Source: Gryganskiella cystojenkinii
Lineage: Eukaryota > Mortierellomycota > Mortierellomycetes > Mortierellales > Mortierellaceae
Direction of reading: 5' to 3'
NCBI GenBank assembly: GCA_015852425.1
Contig: JAAAIG010000030.1
Location: 35,179 to 99,178 of the forward strand
DNA: 64,000 nt
The position numbers and the translations under genes were made by a program. Shown one piece after another: positions 1-10,859 of this stretch; within the stretch, counting starts at the first letter, position 1, and each line of letters begins with the position of its first letter. Under the pieces are notes generated by a model. That model saw nothing but the letters and a program-made list of their open reading frames with translations. It made no database searches and was not told where the DNA came from.

Positions 1-293
1 CATCGTCCACTCAAGTAAGATCAACAGTGGCTCCCACGACATTGATCCCACCAGTGCCAACAATACCTCCCTCTTTTTCTTCGACGAGAACGACATTGGT
101 CCAAGACGACCATGAAGACCAAGAAGAAGCCTCAGGGGCTGACACTGTCAACGCCAGAACTGTTAAAAATAAGACGACCACGCCTCAAGTCAATCTCTCG
201 TCACTCGTCTCATCAAGACCCTCGAGGGAATCCGTTGCCTCTTTATCAGAAACGCCTCCTGTGCCCGTAAGAGCACCTATCATGGCCTCGTAG
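1..293 (+). CDS. 3' end of an unidentified low-complexity protein (partial)
   Basis: An open frame runs from the left edge of the window (first full codon at base 3) to a TAG at 291-293, with no in-frame ATG, so this is the tail of a gene that begins outside the window or at an upstream exon. The visible ~96 residues are rich in Pro, Ser, Thr, Asp and Glu and show no domain. The gene converges on the minus-strand PC-esterase-like gene ending at 595. Coding status is uncertain because low-complexity sequence can stay open by chance. Confidence 0.35.
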   Translation, partial: SSTQVRSTVAPTTLIPPVPTIPPSFSSTRTTLVQDDHEDQEEASGADTVNARTVKNKTTTPQVNLSSLVSSRPSRESVASLSETPPVPVRAPIMAS

Positions 294-594
294 ACTTCCT
301 GCCTCTTTATGCGCAAAATACATATATACCTCTTTCTGCCTTCTGCTCTATCGTTTTTTGACATAATAGACAAGCCCCTTTTTTTAAGTTTTTGCATTTG
401 TATTGTTTGAGGTAAATAGTGGGTAAAATATGGTACAAGGTGCACGCTAGTGCAGATGCTAGACAGAATTCTGTTTGTGTTTGATTTTGTGTGTGCTCTC
501 CTGCGACAAAGGATCGGGGTATCCCTCTTAGCCCTGGTCTTGGTGTGGAGCTTAAGCCTGAGGGAGGAAAAAAACTCCTCCGACTTGATTTTTT
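294..594. other. intergenic, convergent 3' ends
   Basis: About 300 bases between the end of the truncated plus-strand frame and the stop of the minus-strand gene. T-rich stretches fit 3' untranslated sequence on both strands. I see no gene or repeat here. Confidence 0.5.
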
Positions 595-2082
595 TCATGC
601 TTGAACGAGTTGGAGAGTGTTGTATAGCAAATCGGCATAAGCGTCCAAGGGTCCTGGTGCACAAAACCTGGAACAATCGCCTCCACCCATACGACCATCG
701 GGTCTCAACGCGAACATCTTTTCCGTATCGAGGAAGATGCCGCCCGCGGCCTCGACGATATGTTTTGCCATTCTGTTCTGTCGTTGTATATCCGCCAATG
801 TCGGTCTGTAAACTCGCAGGGGGTCCTTGTTATCCTTGGTTCGACCGGGTGTCTCCTTCAGAGGGGTTTGGAGAGTGGTTCCTGGGGCCGTGGACCGGCC
901 ATCTTGCCCAGCAATCGCTTCATCCTCGCCTTGTTCCTTGAGTCCCATACAGTTGTTCGAGACTGGATGGGTTGCTCGGTAGATAAACATCGTGTCCGGA
1001 TAAAATTTCCAGAGGTATTTCGTCGTGAAGACCAGTTCGTTCAAAAACTCCTCGTCGTTGCGCCAAACGAGCCCTTTGTTCAACAGGACGATCTTGTACT
1101 CTTGCAACAGTTCATCCGTGGCCCAAGGTTGTTCGACGGTCGAGGCTGAGGGAAACTCTTCTTGTTCCGGATCAATCGCCCAAGGAACGGAGATCACATC
1201 ATTTCGTGCAAATTTCAAGTTTGAGGTTGCACAGAGCTCATGTGGGGAACGGTGCAAACAACCAAGCTCACCATGACAGACGAATGGTTTTCCGACAGAA
1301 CTCAACAGGACGTCGTGAATTTGATATTGCGTGACATCCCCAACGACCATCATGTTTCTTTGTCGAAGTGACCGGCAAAACTTGTCCGTGTCAAAGGGTT
1401 CATAAACGGTCGCGGCCTTGGTCTTGGGATCTGTTGCTAAAGGCAATTGACCACAGATAGTCTCGTCCGGGACCCATTTGTACTTTGTGGCTTCGCGGAC
1501 TACCCATCGATCGTTTTGTTGGTCGAGTTCGCCCAGATAATGTTGACGATGTCCTGGTTCGTCCTCGTGTTCTTGAGCGTCTCGATCCAAAGATTCTACA
1601 AAGCGAGCATCACATCGCGAGAAGCGATTGTCACCGATATGATGGATCCCAGGCGGCTTTGTTAGGGCATGACCATCGACTCGAACCCAGGATCCATGTT
1701 GTGTCCAGCACTGGATCTGATCTCGGATCTGAGTCGCCCGGATCTTGGTTTGGCTCATGATGGTTGCGCCATGGATAAGTTCTGGAGGTTGTTTACCAAA
1801 TACGCGGGTGGCCTCGGCCTCGACGATTATGGTGGAGAGTTCGTCTAGTACTTCGAGTTCTTTTAGGGAGAGAGGGACGGTTGGGTGTCGATTCCGAACT
1901 GGGTCGCCAAAACTTCCACCTCTGTTGTTGAAAGCTTCATTGTTGATGTCCTTGGTGGAGGAGGAGAATCCGGAGAGGGTAGCGTGCATGGCTGTCCGGT
2001 GGTAGATTCCAAGTTGGATGAGGAGTATACAGACTAGGAAACCGACAACGGGCTTTGCACCCATCTCTGGGAGGGGATGCAT
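595..2082 (-). CDS. PC-esterase / Pmr5-Cas1p-like SGNH protein, catalytic residues apparently substituted
   Basis: Intronless frame of 495 residues. Residues ~11-27 form an uncleaved hydrophobic signal anchor, so a type II membrane protein of the secretory pathway, probably Golgi, is predicted. The body resembles the PC-esterase/PMR5-Cas1p family of polysaccharide O-acetyl esterase/transferase proteins: a strand leading into G248-D249 where block I (GDS) is expected, a YRATHP block around 369-373, and a final block D469-C470-S471-R472-F473-C474-APGP where the family has D-C-x-H-W-C-x-PG. Family members use the Ser of GDS and the His of DxxH. Here the residue after GD is Val250 and the His position is Arg472, so it may be a non-catalytic relative or a divergent enzyme. 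Residues ~385-420 are a polar insert. The ATG at 2082 gives a well-placed anchor. Family assignment is from motif pattern only. Confidence 0.7.
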   Translation of the reverse strand: MHPLPEMGAKPVVGFLVCILLIQLGIYHRTAMHATLSGFSSSTKDINNEAFNNRGGSFGDPVRNRHPTVPLSLKELEVLDELSTIIVEAEATRVFGKQPPELIHGATIMSQTKIRATQIRDQIQCWTQHGSWVRVDGHALTKPPGIHHIGDNRFSRCDARFVESLDRDAQEHEDEPGHRQHYLGELDQQNDRWVVREATKYKWVPDETICGQLPLATDPKTKAATVYEPFDTDKFCRSLRQRNMMVVGDVTQYQIHDVLLSSVGKPFVCHGELGCLHRSPHELCATSNLKFARNDVISVPWAIDPEQEEFPSASTVEQPWATDELLQEYKIVLLNKGLVWRNDEEFLNELVFTTKYLWKFYPDTMFIYRATHPVSNNCMGLKEQGEDEAIAGQDGRSTAPGTTLQTPLKETPGRTKDNKDPLRVYRPTLADIQRQNRMAKHIVEAAGGIFLDTEKMFALRPDGRMGGGDCSRFCAPGPLDAYADLLYNTLQLVQA

Positions 2083-3822
2083 GTGTTTTTATGAGAATGT
2101 GAAAAAGGTGGGAAAGTAAGAAATCGGAAACAAGAAAGCAGAGAGGAAGAGACAATAAAAACTCGTCAGGGAAAAAAGGTTGAGCAGAGTGGGAGAGAAG
2201 AAGAGAAGTGGTGGAAGAAAGAAAGAATGGAAGGTGAAGACGAATTGACGGGGGTGTAAATGGATGAGTGAAAGAACAAGAAACAAAGAGATTCAACGAC
2301 AACATGAAAAAAAAAACGCAGACACGCACAAACCACAAGTCCAAGCTCCAGCCCCTTCACTGATGCCCCCGTCTATGCCTCTTTCTGGAACCCCTTTCGG
2401 TCTAATTTTTTTTTTTTCTTTTTTATTCTTCCGTCAGCTTTTTTGCATCATTGCCGCCGGTCTGGATCATGTTCTTTCGTTTTATCTCTCTCCCCTGCTT
2501 TTGCATGACCCCAATGGTGGGCTTGGCTACAGAAGAAAAAGAATAGAAAAATTGGAAGGAAGAGAAGAAAGAAACAAAAAGATCCCACGCAAACGGGCCA
2601 TAGCGGTCATCGGATGTTAATGTTCTTTCATAAAGGTGTTTCTTCTTCATTACTGATCGTTGCTTTGCTTTCTTTCTTTCTTTGTTTGTTATTTTTTTGT
2701 CAAAACACCCTCCGGCCTTCACCTACATCAAGAGAAAAAACGTCCATCGCCCAAAGAGGTGAAGTCTTGTCCACGACCTCTTAGTGAAATGAAATAAACT
2801 GACAATCTCGAGGCGCGACAGGTCTGGTTTGTGAACCCAAAAGAATATTGATATTTTTCTCTGAGCCCACATTTTTTTCCATTCGATAGTTCTTCCTGCA
2901 AGCGAAGGACTTCATATTTTCTACGAATCTGCCAAAAAACCCCCCCCCCACGCCCTTGCTTTGCCCAAGAAATTGGGCGTCGATGTAAAAACTGAACATT
3001 AACCGAGGAAACGAAGACGAACCAGCAGGACAAAATAACCATGTTGGCTCTTTTCTTGTTATGCTCTCTCCATTTGCGCTCATGGGCGAAAAGCAAAAAT
3101 AATAAGAAATATAGACATAGGCGACATTATTGACTCCAAGTCCACAAGTCGCCGGACGCCACAACCGCCTAGAGGGTTCTCTCTCTGACCCTACTTATGT
3201 TTTCTACCTTCTTGGAAGTAATCAAAGAGTCAACCCCGATCGAGACATAACAATCCACATTGTTTTTTTAAAAAAAGAAAATGGTGATGGTCCACCATTT
3301 GACTACCTCCGAATCCGATAGTCGGCGTGGAACCGACATATGGGAAGCAAAACAGGTCCATTCCTGGCTTTTCTCTCTATCTCAGAATCCATCAAAAACT
3401 TCAACCACCTGTTGGCTGCGAGAGGACCGTCAATTTCCCCCCGATCGATACGGAGTAGTAGACATACTCATATTCTGCGACCTGTGCACTCGTACCGTGA
3501 AACCGTTCGCGCAGATATGTCTCAAAAGTTCACTCGGGACGGACTACTTGATTTGGGGACCCTTTTTTGTTTTTTGGTTGCATATAACCCAATGATCGTT
3601 TCCACTTTTTTTTCAACTTTCTTTCAACTTCACAATCATTGTTATCATCTTCTTCATATCATCTCTTTAGACCATTAGCTTTTTCCCTTGCATTCTCTTG
3701 CATATCCATTCTCCACACCTTATCTCCGATTCACATATCCTCCGCCTGAGAGCACTTTTACGTCCTACCTCATAGCATTCAAGAAAACTCACACACACTC
3801 AAACATAGACACAAACTACAAA
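2083..3822. other. divergent intergenic region (1.7 kb)
   Basis: It lies between the heads of the PC-esterase-like gene (-) and the acetate transporter (+), so it must hold both promoters. It contains pyrimidine tracts, a run of ten C at 2940-2949 and a T/C-rich stretch just before 3820. No convincing TATA box, gene or repeat was recognised. The short open frames here lack any family likeness. Confidence 0.5.
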
Positions 3823-4647
3823 ATGGACTCACAACATCAACCACTGCCCATGACCTCTGTGCGAGTCATCAGCGCCGCCAATGGCAACCCCGGGCCTTTG
3901 GGTCTCTTTGCTTTTGCCGTTACCACCAGTACGTTTTCTGTCCTTGTTATTTTCGCCTTTGCCAAATTTGATTTCCCAAGATAACTTTCTTTTTCCTGAA
4001 CGCCGTGACGCCCTAACGCCCAGTTCTACACTCTTTTTTTTTTTTTATCAAAAATAGTCATCTCAAATCTCTATAACATCGGCGCTGGCGTACCACCCGG
4101 TGATGGAGGAGCGTTCCTCCTCGGTTTCGCTCTCTGGTACGGCGGCATCGTGCAGATCTTCGCCGGCATGTGGTGTATGAAGGTCGGAAATACGTTCGAA
4201 GCCACCGCCTTCTCTTCTTTTGGCGCCTACTGGGCCGCGTACGGCTGGATGTTTTCACCCGGAACAGGAATCAAGGAATCGTACGCACATCTTGAACCAG
4301 AGGTCATGCAAAATGCTACCGGTATCTTTCTCCTCATTTGGGCCTTCCTCGCCATCATTTTGACCATAGGCACGACAAAGTCAACGATCGCGACCATCTT
4401 GATGTTTGTGTTTTTGGATGTCCATCTTTTGTTTATGGCCGGAAACGAGTTTGGTCATCACTCGGAAGGTTATTTCGCCAAGAGGGTCGGTGCCGCCTTT
4501 GGAATTTTGAGCGCACTAATGGCGTTTTATAACGGTGCCGCGGCTCTATGGTTGCCGTCCAACTCCCATATTCGTTTGCCAGTTGGTCATCTCGAGAACT
4601 GGGGTCGACGCAACGCCAAAGATGAGAAGCAAATATACTCTGTTTAA
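3823..4647 (+). CDS. GPR1/FUN34/YaaH (AceTr) family acetate transporter
   Basis: Two exons, 3823-3928 and 4058-4647, joined across a GTACGT...ATAG intron of 129 nt inside an ATC codon. They give 231 residues, usual for fungal Ady2/Ato-type proteins. The family signature NPGPLGLFAF begins at residue 22, directly before the first membrane helix, and about six hydrophobic segments follow. The second helix region reads GFALWYGGIVQIFAGMW, with the conserved aromatic-Gly pattern, followed by the conserved F-E-A-T-A-F-S-S-F-G-A-Y-W block. The family exports or imports acetate, succinate or ammonium at the plasma membrane; the substrate cannot be told from sequence. AATAAA overlaps the stop region. 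The next gene starts about 290 bases downstream on the same strand. Confidence 0.93.
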
Positions 4648-4940
4648 TAAAATAACCCCCCTCCACGAAGGAGTCTAAAACAAACGTTTGCATTGAACAC
4701 CTAAAACAAGTTTGCATGCACCCGCACCTCACCATATATCTTATTACATTGTCATGCTGTCTCAAAATAAACATTCGAAAGAGAGACCAAAAAAAAAAAC
4801 GCACAGGACACATTGACTCGAAATTGGTGGCGCATCGAGATCACATGACCTGAGTCATTGCCTTTTTCCCACTTTAGTGTCCTCTCCATCAACCTTTCCA
4901 CGTCCATTTGTCTACAAATCATGAATGCTTTCTTCATACC

Positions 4941-6509
4941 ATGACAAATCCTGCAGTCGCCAAGTGGCTTGAAGAGATTGCTCAAGCAAAGGCCAAGGCT
5001 CAAGCAAAAGCAGCAACCACAGCCTCTCTGACGCCTGGCGTGACCGCCTTATCCATCTCCGCAACAGCGGATTCCTCCTCGTCTACCACTTCCAGTACCT
5101 CAAGCTCCGTCACCGCCGCCACCAAATCGTATGGAATCATCTCCTCTTTCAGCCTCAAGACCCGCAAGAAACAACTTCGTTTGGTCTTACCCCCGCCACC
5201 GATCAAACCAGGACCAGGTGAATGTTGCGGGAATGACTGTGACCCCTGTGTCAATACCTTATACCAACAAGATCTCGCGGAACACCAAGAAATTGTTCGC
5301 AAGTTAAAGATTGAATTCGAACAGGCCTGTCTCGATCTGGAACGCGGTTTAGACAGTGACAGCATAACAGTACCACAAGATGATTCAGCGTCGTTGCCGC
5401 GAGAGATCGGAAGCGAGGATGAGTCTGGACTGAGTATCCGTTCCTACCGACCGTTCAATATCCTACGAAAAGAGTATCTGGCCGAGAACACGCTCCTGAT
5501 CGTCTGCGACGCTCCACATACAATCAACCACACTAAGAACCGAGCAGGGAAACCAAGAGAGGCAGACCCTATCGGATGCATGTTTCATGTCTTGATTCGG
5601 TTCAAGGTACCCGAGAAAGAAGAATATTTCACCAAGGCCTTCACACCCGTCGATTTGTCTTCCTTTCACGACAGCAAAGTCAGCAATGGCGATCAAAATA
5701 AGTTGACTTTTTTGATCAAGCTCTATCCGACACCTCATCAAACTTCGGACATGTTTCGGGGACTGCACGTTGGGACTGTTTTGGATGTGAACAAGGGCGA
5801 TGATAGAGGTGTTCTATACTTACGAGGGCCTATCCAGACCAGTCGCGCAACCGTCAAGGATCAAGTTTCACGACCCTCCGCTATTGACTCCGCTGCTGAT
5901 ATCGACGGTAATGTTGCTGCAAGCGCCGTCTCTTCCGTCAAAGACAGAGACGGTGTGTTTTCAAAAAGCAAGAACGACAATAGGATCGTGATGATCGCTG
6001 CCGGGTCTGGGATCACCCCCATGTACCAACTCTTGCGAGCGATCCGTGACCACGAGGATGACTACGTGCAAGCTCTTTCGAGTCAAGAGATCGATTTGAT
6101 CTATTGCAACAGAACCAAGCATGATATCTGGTTACGACAAGAACTTAGGCAACTCAAAGCCTCGACCGCCTTCTCAAAGAGCACTCGTACTGTCCGTGTT
6201 CGGCACGTTCTCTCGTCGACCTCAAAAGCTCCTCAAGAGCTCCCGGACCCGACGACATCGAACGACTATGAAGAAGAGCGCATGCATTCGGGACGGATTA
6301 CGCTCAGTCTCTTACGTGAGACTCTCGAACACAACATGAGCGCACAAGGGACCGTCGTCGATAGAGAAACGGATATTCCCCCTCTCCAAATTTTGATCTG
6401 TGGTCCACCTTCGTTTAACAAGGATGTTTCCGAAATGTTAACCCAGCTTGGATATTCTTCTCTGTCCTTGTCTCCGCCGAAGCGCTGCGACATTCATATA
6501 CTTGAGTGA
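4941..6509 (+). CDS. NADH-cytochrome b5 reductase-like flavoprotein with N-terminal oxidoreductase-like domain (CYB5RL type)
   Basis: Single exon, 522 residues from the ATG at 4941; the frame is open upstream but has no earlier ATG. Residues ~1-80 are an Ala/Lys then Ser/Thr-rich leader. Residues ~84-125 match the oxidoreductase-like N-terminal domain: PPPP then GECCGNDCDPCV, with the four conserved Cys. An FAD-binding barrel follows (~165-300), then an NAD(P)H-binding half with AAGSGITPMYQLL and the terminal CGPPSFNKDV block. The fusion order is that of animal CYB5RL. The usual R-x-Y-[S/T] flavin motif appears as K-A-F-T-P-V, a conservative but notable change. A Ser/Ala-rich insert (~310-345) separates the two halves. 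Electron acceptor and location are unknown; cytochrome b5-like transfer is inferred from the family. Confidence 0.85.
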   Translation: MTNPAVAKWLEEIAQAKAKAQAKAATTASLTPGVTALSISATADSSSSTTSSTSSSVTAATKSYGIISSFSLKTRKKQLRLVLPPPPIKPGPGECCGNDCDPCVNTLYQQDLAEHQEIVRKLKIEFEQACLDLERGLDSDSITVPQDDSASLPREIGSEDESGLSIRSYRPFNILRKEYLAENTLLIVCDAPHTINHTKNRAGKPREADPIGCMFHVLIRFKVPEKEEYFTKAFTPVDLSSFHDSKVSNGDQNKLTFLIKLYPTPHQTSDMFRGLHVGTVLDVNKGDDRGVLYLRGPIQTSRATVKDQVSRPSAIDSAADIDGNVAASAVSSVKDRDGVFSKSKNDNRIVMIAAGSGITPMYQLLRAIRDHEDDYVQALSSQEIDLIYCNRTKHDIWLRQELRQLKASTAFSKSTRTVRVRHVLSSTSKAPQELPDPTTSNDYEEERMHSGRITLSLLRETLEHNMSAQGTVVDRETDIPPLQILICGPPSFNKDVSEMLTQLGYSSLSLSPPKRCDIHILE

Positions 6510-6953
6510 AATCGGCCTGGGTCACATTAGGCAAGAACGTGTAAAAAGAATAAAACAAAAATAGAAACAGAAACAGAAACAGGGTTTTCGACGATGTTAG
6601 CTTGCCTTATTTTGGTTTTCTATTAGGTTTTTATTCTTCGTCCGTACATCATGTGCATACAGGTATATGGGGGAATGGGGTATTGACAAGACGGGGTGAG
6701 AAGGATCGATAGAATGAACCGAAAGAAGGAGCGAAAGAGAAAGAAAGAAAAAATGACAAGATCTATGCAAATGAAGGAGTATATCTATGTTTTGGGAGAG
6801 GTTATTGGTCTACAATGCAAAGGAGGATGGGGGATATATGGTACAAAAAAAAGAGATACAATGACAAAAGAAAGAAAAAAAGGAACTAAAACTACAGTGG
6901 CCATATGGTGGAGGGTACAACAGCAATGGATATGTATCTCAAAGGAAAGGGTT
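6510..6953. other. intergenic, convergent 3' ends
   Basis: Purine-rich sequence on the plus strand (AAGAAAG-type runs) between two convergent genes, with no gene or RNA recognised. It probably holds the 3' UTRs of both. Confidence 0.5.
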
Positions 6954-8929
6954 CTATTCCTGATGATCAATACGCTGGTCGTTCGACACTTGGATCTCAG
7001 TCTCAGTCCACTGATGCTTCTCCTCGGGAGGAGAGAGCAAGTGAGTCTTGACTACTGCTGTGGCGACTTTTGCCTGTGAAGGAGTCGGAACAACGTTTAG
7101 GATGGACTGCTGCTGAGCGATCTGGAGCTGCTGAAGCTGTTGAAGACGCTGTTGCTGTTGAAGCAATTGTTGCTGCTGTTGTTGTTGAAGAAAAAATTGT
7201 TGTTGTTGAAACTGCTGTTGTTGCTGTTGCTGCTGAATTTGCATGGCAACGAACAATTGCTGTTGCTGAAGTTGATATTGTTGCTGTTGTTGTTGTTGCT
7301 GCTGGCTCTGTTGTTGGAGCAACTGCTTCTGCTGCTGCTGCTGCTGTTGCAGAGCCATCGCAGCAGGGACGAGTTGTCTCTCACGGAACTGGAGCAAAGC
7401 GTTGCCGACCCGTTGAAGTTCATCAACCTTGACATTCAACTCAAACTTGGTCGTGAACAAGAATTCGAGTTCGAGTTGATTCAATTCGGGTAAGCTCAGG
7501 CCTCCAACCTAAACGCAACAAAGCGATAACAGAGATCAACAGATGGACGGATTAGAACAAGAAACTTGTGGAACGTGGACGGGCGTGCATCGATTGTTGG
7601 GATATGAACTGTTTGGTTGCACAGCAAGAAAAACAAAGGCGCCCACAATCATCAACGATTGGAGCAAGGTAGGGAATTTTTTTTTTTTTGTTGATGGGGA
7701 TGGGGATGATTGCATACCTTGGCATAACGAGCATTGGAATAGAAGAGATCCGAGGTAAACTTGGCAGCGACCATCAGACAGGTAATCAACAAACGATGGA
7801 TGTTGAAGCTGTTGACCCGGAATCCATTTGTGGTTGTCGTCGCTGCGGTCGTTGCAGCGGTATCCGTCGGCAAAGTCCCAGAAATGTTGGCGGTTGTTGT
7901 GCCGTCGTTGTTGTTGTTGTTGCTGTTGTTTGCAGCGGTAGCAGCAGAAGCAACGGCCAAACGGGCTCGCTTGGTCGATTCACTGACAACATCATCACCT
8001 TGGTATCGTTCTTCTTCTTCTTCTGTCGGGTCTCTGCCACGTTTTGGGATGATTGGCAAATCCATGGCGGAGTTGCAGTCTGATGATGTAGCTCTGCCGA
8101 TAAAAGAAGAAGGGTCCCGCGACATCCTCAAATTGCTAGCAGAAGACGATGATGAGCAAGAGGCGGGAATGTGGGAAGATCGTGGATCAGGAGAAGAAGT
8201 GGCTGTAGATGAAAAAGGGGAAGGGGCTGCCGATGAAGGCGAGGACGACGATGGCTTGGAAGAAGAAGAGATGATAGGCGTGGCTGAAGGGGTCGACATT
8301 ATTGGTGTGGTGATAGCCGAGGTGGTCATGGACTCTGTGCAGTTTGATTGTTTCGATGATTGTTGTTGAGGTGATGGTGGTTGAGATTGCAGTTGGTGGA
8401 GCTGCATGCCCTCGAGTCCACCGATCCGATCCAGAAAGACGAGCACGTTGAGGAGGACCTCGTTCGTAAAGGGGATATATTGCAGGACTCGAGTCAAGTA
8501 GGCTTCAATCGAGATCCGAGGCACAGCTCTCGAATGAAACAACGTGATGGGATCTCGGGTTGGGTTATAGAGAGAATCGTTCTTTTGAACAAGCATCGAG
8601 AGCAAGGAGGAGACAATCAAGAGCGTGTCCTTGACAGGGTGGCTGATGACATCAAATTGTTGAAGTGGAGCCACTTGGGCGATCTTTTGTTGAGGCATGA
8701 CTGGCGATGGTAAGGAAGGGCTGCTGTTGGTGGTAGTGGTGGTACATGAAGTTTCCGGAGTGGGAGGAGGGGAAGGCGTGGTCTTCTTAAAGGGAGCAAC
8801 CGTGGTGGTGGTCATTGTGGAGGAGGTTGAGGATGAGAGAGATAATGAAGAGGGAGGCACAACCGTGAGCGTGGTGGTCGCTGATGTGTGAGATGAGCAG
8901 TGCTGAAGTTGAGAGTAGCGCTGCTGCAT
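6954..8929 (-). CDS. PHO80-like (Pcl-type) cyclin with split cyclin box and polyglutamine tail
   Basis: Two exons on the minus strand, 7718-8929 and 6954-7508. The 209-nt intron (GTATGC...TTTAG) lies exactly between AK and VGG of the conserved YAKVGGL block. The product is about 588 residues. The Pho80/Pcl cyclin core is clear: P-R-I-S-I-E-A-Y-L-x-R then LLNVLVFLDRIGG, later V-N-S-F-N-I-H-R-L-L-I-T, VAAKFTSDLFYSNARYAKVGG and LNQLELEFLFTT. The two halves of the box are separated by ~150 residues of Ser/Thr/Pro/Asn-rich sequence. After the box come about 100 residues dominated by Gln (CAG/CAA and CTG/TTG-type repeats at 7100-7370 on the plus strand). Such cyclins bind Pho85-class kinases controlling phosphate, glycogen or cell-cycle responses; the specific role is not deducible. 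Confidence 0.9.
7100..7370. repeat. CAG/CAA trinucleotide tract coding polyGln
   Basis: On the plus strand this reads as interrupted CTG/TTG triplets; on the coding minus strand it is CAG/CAA with a few Leu, Phe and Val interruptions. It lies wholly within the last exon of the cyclin and should be length-polymorphic between strains. Confidence 0.85.
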
Positions 8930-10859
8930 AGGATAGTGGGATGGTGTTGTTGTTGATGTGTCCTTGTTGTTTTGTCGCTAAGAATATCAGAAAGAGTAAG
9001 AGTTGATATTGGTTCTAGAAATGAGGGTGAAGAGAGTGAGAGAGAAAAGAAAGAGAAAATGAAGGATGAAAGAGAGAAGGTGAAATTTGGAATATCGACA
9101 AAGGACTGCGACAATGGAAAAAAAAAAAAAAAAGAGCCTTTTCCATGCGATCGTAAAACATGAAAAATTCACTCAGACATGGACGAGTCATATCGCTCAG
9201 AGTGAAAACGTGCGATGGATTCCTTTCAATGTGGAGAAAGGGGGGATGGTCAAGGTAAGCGATCTGATTGGTTAGGACTGGTTTGATTTTTTGTTCCTTT
9301 TTCTTTGTTGTGTCTGTGTGTAATTTTTTGATTCTCAGTCAGGGACAGAGTGAACCCTTTTGGGCGGAGTCTTTTCTTTCGTCTCTCGACAACGAAGTCC
9401 TGCACCTTCTTATTATTCCAAGCTGTCCTTATTGCACAGGTCCTTCTTTTTGATTTTATTTGAATCAAGAAAAGAATGCTTCTTTTCAAATCTGAAGAAA
9501 CCGGTTTTTTTTGTTGAAAAAGTGATTGATCGTGTGGTGGAGCCGTATTGGCGACCAAGGGTCTGGGCTGGGCTTCGCTAAAGTCGGCAATTCAGCAGGA
9601 TCGCGGAAGAAATATATTGAAGGTGCAGTTCTTTCTAGACAGGAGTACAGCATCTTTTCCTTCTTTCATTTTGGCATGCCGACTTGGTCCATCAAAGCTG
9701 TTACTGTTACATCAGAGGGTACCACCCCGCAGATACTACCAGTGCATATACTCAAGAGCTGGTACCCAAAAAAAAAAGTAGCGCTTCGCTTATGTACTTA
9801 CACATGTGGTCTACCGAAGTCGCTTTCCAGAAATAACATCAAGAAATCACAACAGCGGAGGCAGCCAAGACGAGAAGCTCTCGACACCTGGTACCCAATA
9901 GATAGACTACCAGAGGTATTTTGCCTCCCAATGACATTTCGCGACGTAAGCCAAACACGCCGCGGCTAGCCCAATCAGTTTGCTCAATTGAACCATCTCC
10001 TTCGGTTACTCCTTCGTGTACAGTACCGACGACGGGTACAGTACTTTACGGTCCATGTGGTAGAAACTGTCTTTTTTTATTTTTTGTAAATCCAAAAAGG
10101 CACTGAAAGCGAGAGGGAAAAAATACTTGACAAATATTATCCCCGATTCCCCGACATCGTCCTGTTTTTCCTCTGTTCCTTGCTGCTCACCACTTTTTCC
10201 ACTCTTTGTTGTCATGCTTCGCTCCCTCGTGTACCCGCCAATAACAAGCAGCCGTTGCGGAGAGGAGAACAAACCAATAGAAAGTCGTGGTTAAGTCAAC
10301 CTTCATACTCGCGTTAGCCAACGAAACCCTCGGCTTTGATCAGCTGCGTGATCTGCCCTCCTCCCACGTTTGCTCATTGACAGCAATCATCAGCCGTAAC
10401 CTGAACAAAAGGTAAACGATCAGACTGCCCAGCAGGTTTTAAGATCATGCGAAGAATGGAAACCCCTTGACCTTTTGGTCATGGTGTTCCAGATTATTAT
10501 TTCTTCGCAGCATTTGACCCTATCAACAGAAAGAGCAACGAAACGCGGGCTGTCTGAAATAGAACCTTCGCAACAAACGTGCATGAAAGCATCTGTTACA
10601 CCAACACGATGAAACAAAACATCCAACGCGTGTGCTCACCACGGTATCTGGTTAGACGAACCAAAAATATCACGAACATTGGTTACTGTCGGATCAAATT
10701 CTTATTTCTCGTTGGATAATATGCTCGCCAGCTATGCAATCTGATCAAGCTACATATTTAGCATACTAAAAGACACTGCTCGCAACAACGACGGCTGTGT
10801 TCGCGAGCAAAAAAGCGTTTTTTTTTTTTTTGTGAAAGTATCGAGCCCGATTCAGATAC
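8930..10859. other. intergenic region (1.9 kb)
   Basis: It lies upstream of the cyclin and downstream of the sorting nexin, both on the minus strand. T-rich and homopolymeric, with three scattered GGTACC-containing segments near 9719, 9760 and 9890. The open frames here (for example 9526-9969) have no family resemblance and no splice support. I see no convincing gene or RNA. Confidence 0.45.

Noticed and set aside
7100..7370. Possible CRISPR-like or tandem-repeat array
   Set aside because: It is a trinucleotide polyGln-coding tract inside a cyclin exon; there are no spacers.
9526..9969. 147-codon plus-strand frame and three GGTACC segments
   Set aside because: No domain, no splice support, and the GGTACC segments show no consistent spacing, orientation or longer shared sequence, so neither a gene nor a repeat family could be defended.
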